The position numbers and the translations under genes were made by a program. From Scleromitrula shiraiana (taxonomy: Eukaryota > Ascomycota > Leotiomycetes > Helotiales > Sclerotiniaceae), in NCBI GenBank assembly GCA_028455995.1, contig JABELC010000007.1, positions 1,978,001 through 2,042,000 on the forward strand: 64,000 nucleotides of DNA, in the 5' to 3' direction. Every line of letters starts with the position of its first letter. Positions within the stretch are counted from its first letter, which is position 1. The notes beneath the pieces were generated by a model. It was not told where the DNA came from, did no database searches, and was given only the letters and a program-made list of their open reading frames with translations. Below, piece by piece: positions 63,754-64,000 of this stretch.

Positions 63754-64000
63754 GGTGTCTTTGGATTGGGTTGGGTTGAGATGATAGCGTATTACTTAAC
63801 TAATACAATGTTATGGAAAGAAATATATTATAGAAGTTACTCAACCAGAAATCTACTTGAAATTTATACATGCGAACTGCCCAGTTGTTTGTCCAGATAA
63901 CCCATGTGATGAATAGTAAAGAAAATCGATCATGACCAAGGTTATTCTCTACGCAAACACTATCAATATTATAGATCAGCTCCTCTTATCACCAATATCA
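63754..64000. promoter_or_regulatory. Upstream region of the hypothetical gene
   Basis: Promoter side of the gene at 62884. The part 63830-63945 is the second copy of the upstream block also found at 62650-62765. Nothing else is recognised up to the window end. Confidence 0.5.

Overview
The window looks like a chromosome segment of a filamentous ascomycete. Genes carry short GT-AG introns (50-110 nt), the protein families are fungal (PDR-type ABC transporter, microsomal delta-12 desaturase, cytochrome P450, fungal rhodopsin-like membrane protein), and the repeats are strongly AT-biased in the way repeat-induced point mutation (RIP) leaves them. The family mix would fit a Leotiomycete such as the Sclerotiniaceae, but that is inference.

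Layout. 1-7.1 kb: 3' part of a PDR-type ABC transporter and a complete secreted GH1 beta-glucosidase. 7.4-14.9 kb: a small accessory block that resembles a decayed secondary-metabolism locus. It holds a class II diterpene cyclase fragment with a stop codon, cut off at a transposon fragment; a truncated rhodopsin-like membrane protein; an intact glutathione S-transferase; an O-methyltransferase pseudogene; and an intact P450. 15.2-18.3 kb: AT-rich mobile DNA, with a 1.08-kb element flanked by an 8-bp duplication, then a copy of a long-inverted-repeat element riddled with TAC/TAG insertions and carrying a well-preserved solo LTR. 18.9-20.4 kb: delta-12 fatty acid desaturase.

22.6-48.2 kb is one 25-kb AT-rich island with no functional gene, made of nested transposons whose order of insertion can be read. 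A long-inverted-repeat element (with TA on both sides) sits in a (TTA)n tract and was later split by a 6.9-kb Ty3/gypsy element (130-bp LTRs, GATTC duplication). Next to it, a minus-strand Ty1/copia element (160-bp LTRs, AAACT duplication) was split by a second copy of the same family in the opposite orientation (AAATT duplication). A 0.94-kb inverted-repeat element and a complete 978-bp long-inverted-repeat element close the island.

48.2-64 kb returns to ordinary gene density: an RRM plus Pumilio-repeat RNA-binding protein (minus strand), a divergent YL1/VPS72 chromatin-remodelling subunit (plus strand), and a tandem pair of paralogues of unknown function. The distal member of the pair is open; the proximal one is broken by a 253-bp internal tandem duplication. 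Between genes there is much simple-sequence DNA. No tRNA, rRNA or CRISPR was recognised.
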